Counted from the first letter of the stretch, positions 43,920-53,523 are shown. The stretch: DNA of 64,000 nt from a bacterium HR37 (GCA_002898375.1 BEIN01000010.1:1-64000); one strand, 5' to 3'. The notes: a model not told the origin generated them from the sequence alone. A program made the numbers and translations.

Positions 43920-45104
43920 CTAACTTCTTAAAACCCTTTTAATGCCCCTTACAGCCTGCATTATTCTCTTTTCATTCTCAACAAGGGCAAACCTGACATA
44001 ACCCTCACCTTCACTGCCAAAACCTATTCCGGGAGAGACTGCAACCTTTGCCTTTTCTATGAGCAGTTTGGAAAACTCAAGAGAACCCATTTGCTTAAAT
44101 CTATCGGGTATCTCAGCCCAGACAAACATGGTACCCTTTGGCTTTGGTATTTCCCAGCCTATTCGTGAAAGTCCCTCTATGAGTTTATCCCTTCTTGACC
44201 TGTACGTTTCTCTTATCTGTTCCAAGCAATCCTGGGGGCCATTTAAGGCCAGTATAGCTGCTATCTGAATCGGCTGAAAAATACCGTAGTCTAGGTAACT
44301 CTTTATTCTTCTTAACGCTGCAACTATCTTTGGGTTACCCACCATAAAACCCACACGCCATCCCGGCATGTTATAGCTTTTAGAGAGAGAAAAAAACTCA
44401 ACCCCCACCTCCTTTGCCCCTGGCACTTGAAGGAAACTTGGAGCCCTGTACCCATCAAAACAAAGATCAGCATAAGAAAAATCGTGTACCACTATAAGTC
44501 CTGCCTCTCTTGCAAGTTCATATATTCCCCGAAAAAACTCTATGTCCACAACGGTTGTCGTAGGATTGTGGGGAAAGGAGATAATCAATGCCTTCGGCTT
44601 CGGCCATATATCCCTTATAGCCCTGTCAACAGCCTCTATAAAGTTGAGATCACCCCTAAGCGGTACCCCCCTTGCATCAGCCCTTGCTATGATCACAGAA
44701 TAACTGTGGATTGGATAGGTTGGGTTTGGAACCAACACCACATCCCCTGGTGATAGTATCGAGAGCATAAGATGGGAGATCCCTTCCTTTGAGCCTATGG
44801 TTACTATGGCCTCATTTTCAAAGTCCAGCTCAACCCCAAAGTTTCTCTTATACCAGTTACAGATTGCAAGCCTTAACTTTGGAATACCTGCTGAGGCTGA
44901 ATACCTGTGGTTCCTCGGGTTTCTGGATGCTTCAATCAGTTTCTCTATTATGTGCTTTGGGGGGGGTTGATCAGGGTTTCCCATTCCCATATCAACTATA
45001 TCCTCGCCCCTGGCCCTTGCCTTTGTCTTTAGCTCATTAACTATGCTAAACACATAGGGGGGAAGTCTTTTAATAAGCGAGAAATCATCTAAAAAATCCT
45101 GCAT
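43920..45104 (-). CDS. Class I/II PLP aminotransferase (AlaC-like)
   Basis: 394 residues with GAGGATAAAAG before [18 protein letters not shown], the PLP-contact NPTYPIHSY and [22 protein letters not shown] and the Schiff-base lysine in [17 protein letters not shown] are all seen. Pattern is that of glutamate-pyruvate aminotransferase AlaC and relatives; LL-diaminopimelate aminotransferase is the close alternative. Converges with tamB, 7 bases apart. Confidence 0.85.
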   Translation of the reverse strand: MQDFLDDFSLIKRLPPYVFSIVNELKTKARARGEDIVDMGMGNPDQPPPKHIIEKLIEASRNPRNHRYSASAGIPKLRLAICNWYKRNFGVELDFENEAIVTIGSKEGISHLMLSILSPGDVVLVPNPTYPIHSYSVIIARADARGVPLRGDLNFIEAVDRAIRDIWPKPKALIISFPHNPTTTVVDIEFFRGIYELAREAGLIVVHDFSYADLCFDGYRAPSFLQVPGAKEVGVEFFSLSKSYNMPGWRVGFMVGNPKIVAALRRIKSYLDYGIFQPIQIAAILALNGPQDCLEQIRETYRSRRDKLIEGLSRIGWEIPKPKGTMFVWAEIPDRFKQMGSLEFSKLLIEKAKVAVSPGIGFGSEGEGYVRFALVENEKRIMQAVRGIKRVLRS

Positions 45105-45191
45105 CTTTTATCCTCTAGCTTGTTGTTTTAATAATTTTATTATAATACCACTTAATCTCAAGGATTCTGGAAAAAAAACACACCCTTATGG

Positions 45192-45197
45192 TAGAAT
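45192..45197 (+). promoter_or_regulatory. Possible -10 element of rlpA
   Basis: TAGAAT nine bases before the ATG; no clear -35 at the right distance. Listed because the spacing repeats that of mltD and the dksA-like gene. Confidence 0.3.
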
Positions 45198-45206
45198 GAG
45201 TGTGAA

Positions 45207-45878
45207 ATGAAGAGAAGAAATCTCCAAATCCTTATGGTTCTTCCTTTCCTCTTTTCCTGTGCACTGCTTCCCAAAAAAAGCATTCAAAAAGATAGTCTCT
45301 ATAAAAAAGAGGGCTACATTACAGAAGGATATTCCCAGGTTGGCATTGCCTCTTGGTACGGAATAGAGGAGCACAATAGGCAAGCAGCAAGCGGTGAACG
45401 CTTCAGCATGCACGCTTACACCGCTGCTCACAAAACCCTGCCTCTTGGAACAATGGTAAGGGTTACCAATCTGGAAAATGGTAAAGACGTTATAGTAAAA
45501 ATAAACGATAGAGGTCCATTCGTTGAAGGACGTATAATTGATCTTTCCTATGCAGCAGCAAAAGCTATCGACATGATAAGGGATGGAACCGTAAAGGTAA
45601 AGATAGAGGTAATCTCGTCCCCACAAAGAGAAGGCAACTACTTTGAGCCCCTCTACACAGTTCAGGCCGGTTCGTTTGTACACAGACAAAACGCAATAAA
45701 CCTAAGGGAAAGACTTGCAAACCGCTGGAATGACGTTAGAGTAGAACCAATCGAGATAGGGGGTGACATACACTACCGTGTAAGAATAGGTCGTTTTAAG
45801 AAAAGAGAAGATGCAGAAAAGGTATCTTCAAAATTAAAAGAAGAAATCGGATACAGGGGAAAAGTTATACTTGAGTAG
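45207..45878 (+). CDS. rlpA: RlpA-family septal ring lytic transglycosylase
   Basis: 223 residues. Lipoprotein signal (MVLPFLFSC, Cys about 18). Double-psi beta-barrel domain: GIASWYGIEEHNRQAASGERF, AHKTLPLGTMVRVTNL and KINDRGPFVEGRIIDLSYAA, with the catalytic Asp-His. C-terminal SPOR domain (YTVQAGSFVHRQNAINLRERL) targets denuded septal glycan. moaE follows by 5 bases, an unrelated function. Confidence 0.9.
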   Translation: MKRRNLQILMVLPFLFSCALLPKKSIQKDSLYKKEGYITEGYSQVGIASWYGIEEHNRQAASGERFSMHAYTAAHKTLPLGTMVRVTNLENGKDVIVKINDRGPFVEGRIIDLSYAAAKAIDMIRDGTVKVKIEVISSPQREGNYFEPLYTVQAGSFVHRQNAINLRERLANRWNDVRVEPIEIGGDIHYRVRIGRFKKREDAEKVSSKLKEEIGYRGKVILE

Positions 45879-45883
45879 GAATA

Positions 45884-46333
45884 ATGAAACTAGCCAGTAC
45901 AGATGAACGGCTCAAAAAACAGGATTTTTTCAGGATAACGCAGAGAAAGGTAGGTATAGAGAGTGTTCTAAAAAGGGTTATAGAACCCGAATCCGGAGCA
46001 ACCGTGGTTTTTATAGGAAGTGTAAGAAAGCACTCACGTGAGAGAGAGGTTCTGTACCTAGAATACGAAGTGTATAAGAAAATGGCCTTAAAAGAGTTCA
46101 AAAAGATAGCTCAAACCACAAGGAAGAAGTGGGATGTAAACCAGATAGCCATAGTACATCGCGCAGGCAAAGTAGAGCCCGGGGAGGTAAGCGTTATAAT
46201 TGCTGTTTCCTCCCCCCACAGAACAGAAGCATATGAAGCATCCAGATTTATAATAGAGATGCTAAAAAAAAGCGTTCCGATATGGAAAAAGGAAGTGTGG
46301 GAAGGTGGCCAGGAATGGATTCACGGCTCCTAA
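45884..46333 (+). CDS. moaE: Molybdopterin synthase catalytic subunit
   Basis: 149 residues. GATVVFIGSVRKHSR, YLEYEVYKKMALKEF, IAIVHRAGKVEPGEVSVII and SSPHRTEAYEASRFIIE are the MoaE signatures, with the active-site lysine in PIWKKEVWEGG. It transfers sulfur from MoaD to precursor Z in molybdenum-cofactor synthesis. Other moa genes are not in the window. Confidence 0.92.
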   Translation: MKLASTDERLKKQDFFRITQRKVGIESVLKRVIEPESGATVVFIGSVRKHSREREVLYLEYEVYKKMALKEFKKIAQTTRKKWDVNQIAIVHRAGKVEPGEVSVIIAVSSPHRTEAYEASRFIIEMLKKSVPIWKKEVWEGGQEWIHGS

Positions 46334-46376
46334 CAAGAGGCAGCAAATCCTCTACAGAGAAGAAGTTTGGGGCAAT

Positions 46377-46405
46377 TTGACATTTTAATTCTGCTTCTTT
46401 ATCTT
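46377..46405 (+). promoter_or_regulatory. panB operon promoter
   Basis: TTGACA, 17-base spacer, TATCTT, identical hexamers and spacing to the carA promoter. Start expected near 46412, giving a leader of about 180 bases. Confidence 0.75.
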
Positions 46406-46411
46406 TATCTT

Positions 46412-46593
46412 GGCTGTTTTTGGTTAAACCGCTTGGATCCTCAAAAGGAGGACCGAGACGGAGGTTATTTTTGGTGCATACAATAAAAAGAGTAGGACGG
46501 AACGGGTGCCGTACCGAATCAGTTTAAGTAAAGGAAAGCCAGCAAGGGGTAGAACCTCTAGCTGGTTTTTTTGTTATTAAGCACCTAATTAAG
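46412..46593 (+). ncRNA. panB leader RNA resembling the pan motif
   Basis: A stem at about 46429-46459 pairs CCGCTTGG-A-TCCTC with GAGGACCGAG-A-CGG around an AAAAG loop. It leaves one unpaired A on each strand. A second stem at about 46495-46516 (GGACGG with CCGT-A-CC) has one unpaired A. The known pan motif, found before panB/panC/panD operons, is described as one or two stem-loops with two bulged adenosines. Position, tandem stems and bulges agree; the ligand of that motif is not established. A terminator hairpin follows. Confidence 0.65.
46539..46572 (+). terminator. Intrinsic terminator inside the panB leader
   Basis: CCAGC pairs with GCTGG, with an inner AGGGGT/ACCTCT stem (one G-T), an A-A mismatch between them and an AGA loop, followed by seven T. 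It ends 22 bases before the panB ATG, so it must be controlled for panBCD to be expressed. Confidence 0.8.
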
Positions 46594-47394
46594 ATGAAGA
46601 AAGTCACAGTTCCCACACTCTACAGCATGAAAAAAAGGGGAGAGAAGATAGTAATGGTTACCGCCTACGATGCCACAACTGCAAACATAGTTGATGAAGC
46701 TGGTGTTGATGTGATACTTGTAGGAGATTCACTTGGAAACGTAATCCAGGGGTTACCAAATACCCTCTCCGTAACAATGGATGAGATGATATACCATGTA
46801 AAAATTGTATCTCGCGGGGTAAAACGTGCACATCTTTGCGGAGATATGCCGTTTATGTCGTATCAGGTTTCCAAAGAAAGGGCAATAGAGAACGCCGGCC
46901 GATTCGTAAAGGAAGCAGGAGCAGAATCGGTAAAAATAGAGATAAACGAGAACTACCTTGAAACGGTAAATGCAATATCCAGGGCCGGAATCCCGGTTAT
47001 GGGACACATAGGGTTGTGCCCCCAATCCATACACCTTACTGGAGGATATAAGGTGCAGGGCAGGGAAGAAAGTGAAGCCAGAAGGCTACTCGAACTGGCA
47101 ATAGCAGCAAAAGAAGCAGGTGCTTTTTCCCTTGTGCTAGAGAGCATTCCCAAAGAACTTGCAAAGAAGATAACTGAATCCATTGATATCCCGACCATAG
47201 GAATAGGAGCTGGGCCTTTCTGTGATGGGCAGGTACTTGTTATAAACGACCTGCTTGGTATCTCTCCGGAACCGGTACCACGATTTGTAAAAAAATACGC
47301 AAACCTAAGAGAAACAATGTTAAGGGCAATAAGGGAGTTTGCTCACGAAGTAAGGGAAGGAACCTTTCCCGACGAAGAGCACTCCTATAGCTGA
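46594..47394 (+). CDS. panB: 3-methyl-2-oxobutanoate hydroxymethyltransferase
   Basis: 266 residues. MVTAYDATTANIVDEAGVD, ILVGDSLGNVIQGLPNT with metal-binding Asp, HLCGDMPFMSYQ and GIPVMGHIGLCPQSIH are PanB hallmarks; the catalytic Glu is in LVLESIP. It makes ketopantoate, the first committed step to pantothenate. First gene of panB-panC-panD; the ribosome site is weak. Confidence 0.95.
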   Translation: MKKVTVPTLYSMKKRGEKIVMVTAYDATTANIVDEAGVDVILVGDSLGNVIQGLPNTLSVTMDEMIYHVKIVSRGVKRAHLCGDMPFMSYQVSKERAIENAGRFVKEAGAESVKIEINENYLETVNAISRAGIPVMGHIGLCPQSIHLTGGYKVQGREESEARRLLELAIAAKEAGAFSLVLESIPKELAKKITESIDIPTIGIGAGPFCDGQVLVINDLLGISPEPVPRFVKKYANLRETMLRAIREFAHEVREGTFPDEEHSYS

Positions 47395-47402
47395 GGGGAA
47401 CA

Positions 47403-48242
47403 GTGAGGGTAATAAAGAGCATAAAAGAGATGCAAAACCTGGCAAATGAAGCAAAAAAAGCAGGGAAAAGGATCTCTTTTGTTCCCACAATGGGTGCCCT
47501 CCATAAAGGCCACCTGGAGCTCATATCAGAGGGAAGGAAAAGAGGTGATCTCCTCGTTGTAAGCATCTTTGTCAACCCAACCCAGTTTGGACCAAATGAA
47601 GACTTTAACAGATACCCAAGAGATATAGAAGGGGATCTAAAAAAGGCCAGGGAAATGGGTGTGGATGTTGTTTTTACCCCAACCATTGAGGAGATGTACC
47701 CAGAAGGCTTTCAAACCTACGTTGAGGTAAGCAAGCTTCAGAACCATCTCTGCGGTATTTTTCGACACGGACACTTCAGAGGCGTAGCAACAGTGGTGCT
47801 AAAGCTGTTTAATATCGTAAAACCCGATGTTGCCATATTTGGAGAAAAAGACTACCAGCAGCTAAAAATCATCCAGAGAATGGTAAAAGACCTGAACCTG
47901 GAGATAGAGATCGTTGGTTTCCCTATTGTAAGGGAGGAAGATGGCCTGGCCTGTAGCTCCAGAAACTCCTATCTCTCCCACGAGGATAAAGAGTGCGCAA
48001 GCACAATCTATAGAGCACTTCAAGAAATGAAAATTGAGTTTGAAAGAGGGCAACTCAGTGCAAGGGAGATCACGGAGAAGGGAAAGAGGATTCTAAAAAG
48101 AGCAGGGATTGAAGAAATAGATTATATAGAGGTATGCGATCCCGAAACCCTTGAAAGCAAGCAAAAGGCTACCAGAGGAGATATTGTAGCCGTAGCGGTA
48201 AGAATAAAGGGGGTAAGGCTTATTGATAATATAAAACTCTAA
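47403..48242 (+). CDS. panC: Pantothenate synthetase
   Basis: 279 residues from a GTG with AGGGG upstream. ATP site [16 protein letters not shown] (HxGH as HKGH), [29 protein letters not shown] and the KMSKS-like [11 protein letters not shown] are present. It condenses pantoate and beta-alanine. Eight bases after panB. Confidence 0.95.
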   Translation: MRVIKSIKEMQNLANEAKKAGKRISFVPTMGALHKGHLELISEGRKRGDLLVVSIFVNPTQFGPNEDFNRYPRDIEGDLKKAREMGVDVVFTPTIEEMYPEGFQTYVEVSKLQNHLCGIFRHGHFRGVATVVLKLFNIVKPDVAIFGEKDYQQLKIIQRMVKDLNLEIEIVGFPIVREEDGLACSSRNSYLSHEDKECASTIYRALQEMKIEFERGQLSAREITEKGKRILKRAGIEEIDYIEVCDPETLESKQKATRGDIVAVAVRIKGVRLIDNIKL

Positions 48243-48253
48243 AGGAGGGCACA

Positions 48254-48667
48254 ATGGAGAGGCTGCTGCTTAAATCAAAGATTCATAGAGCAACTGTAAC
48301 GGAGGCAAATGTTGACTATGAAGGCAGTATAACAATTGATAAGGAGCTTATGGAAGCTGCAGACCTGTTTCCCTACGAACAGGTACATGTATTTAACGTT
48401 ACAAACGGCCACCGATTCATCACCTATGTTATAGAGGGAAAACACGGCTCAGGTGAAATCTGCGTAAACGGAGCAGCTGCTCACCTTGCAAGGAAAGGAG
48501 ATATACTGATTATCGCAAGCTTTGCCTCTTACGATGAAGAAGAATGTAAAAGCCATGAGCCAACCCTGGTCTATGTAGATGGTATAAACAGGATAACGAA
48601 GTTATTAAAACCCACTTCTAACCCCAAGAAGCTAAAGGTTGCAAAAAGTTCAGGTAGGAATCCATAG
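48254..48667 (+). CDS. panD: Aspartate 1-decarboxylase proenzyme
   Basis: 137 residues with AGGAGGG upstream. Self-cleavage should occur at Gly24-Ser25 (DYEGSITID) to give the pyruvoyl group. [31 protein letters not shown] and [16 protein letters not shown] are typical. It supplies beta-alanine to PanC, completing pantothenate synthesis from this operon. Confidence 0.95.
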   Translation: MERLLLKSKIHRATVTEANVDYEGSITIDKELMEAADLFPYEQVHVFNVTNGHRFITYVIEGKHGSGEICVNGAAAHLARKGDILIIASFASYDEEECKSHEPTLVYVDGINRITKLLKPTSNPKKLKVAKSSGRNP

Positions 48668-48711
48668 AAGTATCTAATACAACCCAAAATGATTCACAAA
48701 TAACATTATTA

Positions 48712-48740
48712 TTGACAGAAGCAATTTGTGAGGTTATAAA
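48712..48740 (+). promoter_or_regulatory. Promoter of the nucleotidyltransferase/CDP-alcohol cluster
   Basis: TTGACA, 17-base spacer, TATAAA. A leader of about 130 bases follows. It contains the inverted repeat TATGATAA/TTATCATA (48796-48803, 48812-48819). Confidence 0.65.
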
Positions 48741-48879
48741 TGTTAGCAATGCTAAAGGAAAATTAAGAAAAAGTGATAATAAAACCAGTAAAAGATATGA
48801 TAATATGTAGGTTATCATAGGTGTTTTTCACCATATTGGAGTCCAAAGCAATTAATTCATCAGATGGAGTATCGGTGAT

Positions 48880-49656
48880 ATGAAAGCAGTGATACTTGCA
48901 GCAGGTAGAGGCAAAAGGCTCTATCCGTATACTAAGTATATACCAAAATGCCTGCTCGACATAGGTGGGGAGACCATACTCGAACACCAGCTTAACAACC
49001 TAAGGGACTGTGGTATAAACGAGGTGGTTATTGTAGTGGGATTTGGATTTGAAAAAGTAGAGCACTTTTTGAGAAACTATGACAATCTTGGAATCAGTAT
49101 AAAGACACTTTACAACCCCTTCTACCAGACAACAAACAGCCTTATTTCTTTATGGATTGCAAGAAGTGAGATGAACGACGATATAGTCGTTATAAACGGA
49201 GACGATATATTCGAGATTGAGGTACTAGAGCAGGCCATAAGTGTAAAAGACGCAAAGATATGTCTGCCTATTAAAAGAAAGCCAAGTTACGAAGAAGAGG
49301 ATATGAAGGTAGTTATAAGAGGTGATAAGATAGTGGAGATAGGAAAGACACTAAATGCCCCACCCTCAGCTGAGTCAGTGGGGATTAGGGTGTTTAAAGA
49401 CACCGGAGTTGAGCTCATAAGAAGGGCTCTTGAGGAGGAAACAAGAACCGCAGGTGCTGAGAAGAAGTGGTATGTATCTGCGATCCAGAGGCTTATTAAA
49501 AACGGATACAAGATAAAGTACCTCGACATAAAAGACCTCTTTTGGATGGATGTTGACTACCCTAGCGACCTCTTTAAGGCCAGACTTAACTCAAGTAAAC
49601 TGGTTAGAAAGGCATACGAAGAAAGGATGCTTCAGGTAGTTGAAACAGGCCAGTAA
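48880..49656 (+). CDS. Sugar/choline-phosphate-type nucleotidyltransferase
   Basis: 258 residues. The nucleotide loop is LAAGRGKRLYP with K23 in IPKCLL; VINGDDIFE provides the metal aspartates and YNPFYQTTNSLISLWIA resembles LicC-type cytidylyltransferases. It would activate a phosphorylated alcohol (choline-P, inositol-P or similar) with CTP or another NTP. The next gene supplies a CDP-alcohol transferase, which argues for CTP. Confidence 0.8.
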   Translation: MKAVILAAGRGKRLYPYTKYIPKCLLDIGGETILEHQLNNLRDCGINEVVIVVGFGFEKVEHFLRNYDNLGISIKTLYNPFYQTTNSLISLWIARSEMNDDIVVINGDDIFEIEVLEQAISVKDAKICLPIKRKPSYEEEDMKVVIRGDKIVEIGKTLNAPPSAESVGIRVFKDTGVELIRRALEEETRTAGAEKKWYVSAIQRLIKNGYKIKYLDIKDLFWMDVDYPSDLFKARLNSSKLVRKAYEERMLQVVETGQ

Positions 49657-49657
49657 T

Positions 49658-50974
49658 ATGGATCATGCAATACTTGTAGCAGCCGGTACCGGTATAGATA
49701 AGGAGAAGCTTAGTTTATTTCCCCAAAAAATTCTTTGTGGAGTTCCCCAACTTCTCAGGTTAATTATCACGGCTGAGAGAATAGGAATAAGAAGATTCAC
49801 CATAATAGTTGAGGAAGAGGACCCCTCTCTAAAGGAACTTGTAAGAAAAGATAAACGCATAAAAAGCGAGATTGTGTGGCATAAACTCGGCTCCTCCGTA
49901 AAGCTGGAGGAAAAGCCCTGTCTTATACTGCAGTCAAATCTTGTTATAAATACCCTTGCCTTATCCAGCCTGTTAAATTGCAGTGTAAAAAGCAACGAAA
50001 TAGCCATGCTTGTAGAGGAAAGCAAAGATGCATGGGTAAAGACACGAGGAAACATAGTGGAGGAGGTATTTCTGGAAGGGGGAAAAGCAGTTGGGGCCTT
50101 TGTAGCTTATGGGAACCTCCTGGAGAAGTCCATTCTAAACTCCCTTTCCCTAAAAAGCTGGGTGGAAGAACTTGCTGGCAGAGAGGGGGTAAAGGCTGTA
50201 AAGGTATCGGATGGATACTGGATGAGGCTTTCTTCCAGCGAAAACTCGGTAAAGAAAGCCGAAAAACTGCTATTCTCTTACGTTGGGAAGACAGAGACGG
50301 GATGGATATCCAGAAACATTAACAGCAAGATATCCATTCCAACAAGCAAGCTTCTTGTACGTACCCCACTTACCCCAAATATGATAAGCGTTACGATAAA
50401 CCTGATAGGGATGCTATGTGGTCTCTTTTATGCTCTCGGCCATCCGGTAATCGGTGCACTTTTTCTGCAGATAGCAACCATACTTGATAGGTGCGATGGT
50501 GAAGTAGCAAGGGTTAAGCTGATGGAAACAAAACGCGGGCAATGGATAGATACGATCTGTGATCAGCTAACGATACTTTCCTTTATAATAGGAGTTCCAC
50601 TTGGTTATTACCGAATCTCTGAAAACCCCTGGGTTCTAGCACTGGGAGGCCTAAACCTGACGATATTTTTGTTCTTTGTTATATGGTCTTTTTACTTTCT
50701 CATCAAATACACAAACTCTGGAAGCCTGGTTGCCTATTTTAACGTAGATAAAATAATAGGGGAGGAAAACAAAAGCCTTATACGAAGATTAATAGTTCTT
50801 ATAAGACCCATGGCAAGAAGGAACTTCTACTCATTGAGCTTTCTGATTCTGGCAATTATTGGGGGATATCCCCTGGTGCTGGGAACTACATCAATAGCTT
50901 TAATCCTCTTTCTGGTTCACCAGGTTGAAGACATAATAAAGCTAAGAAGGTTAAAACCGGCAAAAGCCATATAA
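49658..50974 (+). CDS. CDP-alcohol phosphatidyltransferase with degenerate NTP-transferase domain
   Basis: 438 residues from the ATG just after the upstream stop. Residues 1-210 look like a nucleotidyltransferase fold (DHAILVAAGTGIDKEKL) without the GxGxRL and lysine signature. Residues about 220-430 are a polytopic CDP-alcohol transferase with DGEVARVKLMETKRGQWIDT then CDQ, the DGxxAR-G-D-D motif. This domain order and length match bifunctional inositol-1-P cytidylyltransferase/DIPP synthases of thermophiles, but here the first domain seems inactive and the separate upstream enzyme could replace it. Confidence 0.75.
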   Translation: MDHAILVAAGTGIDKEKLSLFPQKILCGVPQLLRLIITAERIGIRRFTIIVEEEDPSLKELVRKDKRIKSEIVWHKLGSSVKLEEKPCLILQSNLVINTLALSSLLNCSVKSNEIAMLVEESKDAWVKTRGNIVEEVFLEGGKAVGAFVAYGNLLEKSILNSLSLKSWVEELAGREGVKAVKVSDGYWMRLSSSENSVKKAEKLLFSYVGKTETGWISRNINSKISIPTSKLLVRTPLTPNMISVTINLIGMLCGLFYALGHPVIGALFLQIATILDRCDGEVARVKLMETKRGQWIDTICDQLTILSFIIGVPLGYYRISENPWVLALGGLNLTIFLFFVIWSFYFLIKYTNSGSLVAYFNVDKIIGEENKSLIRRLIVLIRPMARRNFYSLSFLILAIIGGYPLVLGTTSIALILFLVHQVEDIIKLRRLKPAKAI

Positions 50975-50988
50975 AGGGGAGGCAGATT

Positions 50989-51786
50989 ATGAAGAGTCTG
51001 GATAGAGGTTTAAAGCACCTAGAAGAAAACAAACCATATAAGCTCAGCATACAGGAACCACCTCCAAAAGAGTATGTTTCAAAACCAATATCCACTTTTA
51101 TTAACTGGGTGGAAAAGCTAAACATCAGGTACTCCGTATTTGGCAACCCACCGTTTTACGACAAATCCCTCTTTCCCTGGGTTGCGGAGGTAGAGAAAGA
51201 GTGGAAAACGATCCGAAAGGAGCTAGAACAGGTCCTAAGACGTAAGGAAGAGCTTCCCAGCTTCCATGAGATAGTAAGTGAGGTAAGAACCATAACACAG
51301 GATCAGAACTGGAAAACATTCTTTCTTATAGGCTATGGATTAAAAAGCGAAGAAAACTGCAAAATGTGTCCAGAGACAACAAGAATACTAAAGAAGATCC
51401 CGGGTCTTAAAACCGCATTCTTCTCAATCCTATCACCCAACAAATACATACCTCCACACAGGGGGCCATACAACGGAGTGCTACGCTATCACCTAGGACT
51501 TATAGTTCCAAAGCCAGAGGAGAAATGCCGTATACGCGTTGGAGATGAGATAAGACACTGGAGAGAAGGCGATAGTCTTATCTTTGACGATACGTACGAA
51601 CATGAGGTCTGGAATGAAACAACGGGAGACAGGGTTGTTCTCTTTGTTGATTTTGTAAGACCTGTTAAATTTCCCTTTAACCTTCTAAACCACTTTGTCC
51701 TTAACGCAGCAATATTTACCCCTGCCATAAGAGAAGCCCATGACTCACACCACAAATGGGAAAAGAGGTTCTACAACAAAGCGTAG
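50989..51786 (+). CDS. Aspartyl/asparaginyl beta-hydroxylase-family dioxygenase
   Basis: 265 residues with GGGGAGG before ATG. Iron and 2-oxoglutarate residues are recognisable: PPHRGPYNGVLRYHLGLIVP, then DDTYEHEVWNETTGDRVVLFVDFVRP. The family includes LpxO, which hydroxylates lipid A acyl chains. Fourteen bases after the CDP-alcohol transferase, it probably modifies the same lipid or head group. The C-terminus is His-rich (AHDSHHKWEKR). Confidence 0.8.
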   Translation: MKSLDRGLKHLEENKPYKLSIQEPPPKEYVSKPISTFINWVEKLNIRYSVFGNPPFYDKSLFPWVAEVEKEWKTIRKELEQVLRRKEELPSFHEIVSEVRTITQDQNWKTFFLIGYGLKSEENCKMCPETTRILKKIPGLKTAFFSILSPNKYIPPHRGPYNGVLRYHLGLIVPKPEEKCRIRVGDEIRHWREGDSLIFDDTYEHEVWNETTGDRVVLFVDFVRPVKFPFNLLNHFVLNAAIFTPAIREAHDSHHKWEKRFYNKA

Positions 51787-51899
51787 CTCTGTACTTTCCG
51801 CCTTGGAATTGTGCGGTGGTAAAGTGGGTCTTGACAATTTCTTCTATAAGCTTATCTTAAATAATCTCTTGAGGTCTAAAGAATATAAGGATAAAAAAC

Positions 51900-52457
51900 G
51901 TGAAAAAAACAAAAGATAAAACAAAAGCCCCTAAAAAAGAGTTAGAAGAAAAAAAGAGAAAGGGAAAAATAGCTCAGCCATCACGTAAAATAAAACCTTC
52001 TTCCGGAAAAGAAAAGAAGCAGACAAAAAAAAGCAAAGGAGGTGCCCTCTTGGAATCCACAGAGAAAAAGCCGGAAGGTGAAACAAAATCAGCATCCGAG
52101 CTGGATTGGAGAGAAGAGATAAAGAAGATGCTTCTTCAGATGAGAAAAGAGCTTTTGCAAGAGGTGTCTAAATCCATAAAAACTGAGTCGGATTATCTTA
52201 GATTTGATGTAGGTGATTTCTATGATCACGCATCCAGTGATAGGGACAGAGAGCTTTCACTTATGCTAACCGATAGGGAGAGAAACAAGCTTATACAAAT
52301 TGAAGAAGCCCTACGAAGAATAGAAGAGGGAAGCTACGGAATCTGTGAGAGCTGTGGGGATGAGATAGGTGAAGACAGGTTGAGGGCTATGCCGTTTGCA
52401 AAGCTATGCCTCTCCTGTAAGATAGACCTTGAAAGACAGGGAGGCCCTGAGTCCTGA
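51900..52457 (+). CDS. DksA/TraR-type zinc-finger protein with lysine-rich N-terminal tail
   Basis: 185 residues from GTG (AAGGA upstream). The first 75 residues are low-complexity Lys/Glu/Ser, likely disordered. A coiled coil follows (DWREEIKKMLLQMRKELLQEV), then RIEEGSYGICESCGDEIGEDRL and LCLSC, the C4 zinc finger. The DxxDxA tip of true DksA is seen only loosely (HASSDRDREL). Probably binds the RNA polymerase secondary channel, or is a structural TraR-like factor. Confidence 0.8.
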   Translation: MKKTKDKTKAPKKELEEKKRKGKIAQPSRKIKPSSGKEKKQTKKSKGGALLESTEKKPEGETKSASELDWREEIKKMLLQMRKELLQEVSKSIKTESDYLRFDVGDFYDHASSDRDRELSLMLTDRERNKLIQIEEALRRIEEGSYGICESCGDEIGEDRLRAMPFAKLCLSCKIDLERQGGPES

Positions 52458-52458
52458 A

Positions 52459-53493
52459 TCAGATAAATGCCCTTAGTGTTTCAGCAAATGGAGCCTGAGC
52501 AATTCCCTTTTCCGTTATTATAGAGGTTATAAGGTCACAGGGTGTAACATCAAAGGCCGGATTTATAACACCGACTTCAGGAGCTATTTTGCAACCCATA
52601 ATGTGAGTTACCTCACCTGGATCACGCCCCTCTATCGGGATTGACTCTCCCGAAGGACAGTTAAAATCTATGGTAGATACCGGTGCTGCAACGTAAAATG
52701 GAATCCTGTGGAATCTTGCAAGTATGGATAAGGAGTAAGTACCTATCTTATTTGCAACATCACCGTTTGAAGCGATTCTATCAGCCCCCACTATAACAGC
52801 ATCCACCATCCCTTTTCCCATTACGTATCCCGCCATATTATCTGTTATCAGGGTAACAGGTATACCGTCTTTTTTCAGTTCCCAGGCTGTAAGCCTTGCC
52901 CCCTGAAGAAAAGGCCTTGTTTCGGTAGCAAAAACCCTTATCTTTTTACCTTCCTCAAAGGCCGCTCTTATAACACCCAGTGCTGTCCCGTAGCCTGCTG
53001 TAGCCAGTGCACCTGCATTGCAATGGGTAAGAATCGACATACCGTCCCTTATCAGGGAGGCACCTACCTTGCCTATCCTTCTGCAGGTCTCTAGGTCTTC
53101 TTCGTATATCCTCTTTGCTTCCCGAACCAGCTCCTCCTTAATCCAATCTATATCCCTATCTATATTCCTCTCCATAACACCCATCATCCTACTTATTGCC
53201 CAGAACAGATTAACCGCTGTTGGTCTTGTATTTGACATTATTGTTGCAATCTCTTTAAGTTCGGCAAGAAACTCTTCCTTACCCCTTCTCTTACTGTTTA
53301 CTGCTCCAAGAGCTATACCCATCGCAGCAGCAATTCCTATAGCAGGAGCACCCCTTATCACCATATCTTTTATAGCACGTGCTACATCCTCAGACGTTCT
53401 ACACTCAACATAAACTTCTTGATTTGGTAGCTTTCTCTGATCAAGCATTATAACCCTATCATCCTTCCACTCAATCGTCTTAAAAGACTCCAT
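52459..53493 (-). CDS. mtnA: S-methyl-5-thioribose-1-phosphate isomerase
   Basis: 344 residues. eIF2B-like fold with [18 protein letters not shown], the catalytic cysteine in [19 protein letters not shown] and aspartate in [20 protein letters not shown]. It converts methylthioribose-1-P to methylthioribulose-1-P in methionine salvage. Related ribose-1,5-bisphosphate isomerases share the fold but are less similar in these motifs. Converges with the TraR-like gene, one base apart. Confidence 0.93.
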   Translation of the reverse strand: MESFKTIEWKDDRVIMLDQRKLPNQEVYVECRTSEDVARAIKDMVIRGAPAIGIAAAMGIALGAVNSKRRGKEEFLAELKEIATIMSNTRPTAVNLFWAISRMMGVMERNIDRDIDWIKEELVREAKRIYEEDLETCRRIGKVGASLIRDGMSILTHCNAGALATAGYGTALGVIRAAFEEGKKIRVFATETRPFLQGARLTAWELKKDGIPVTLITDNMAGYVMGKGMVDAVIVGADRIASNGDVANKIGTYSLSILARFHRIPFYVAAPVSTIDFNCPSGESIPIEGRDPGEVTHIMGCKIAPEVGVINPAFDVTPCDLITSIITEKGIAQAPFAETLRAFI

Positions 53494-53523
53494 ACTCTAC
53501 CCCCTTTAATCAACTTATTAACT

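Noticed and set aside
45186-45689. 167-codon minus-strand ORF opposite rlpA
   Set aside because: rlpA has a signal, DPBB and SPOR domains; the antisense frame has none.
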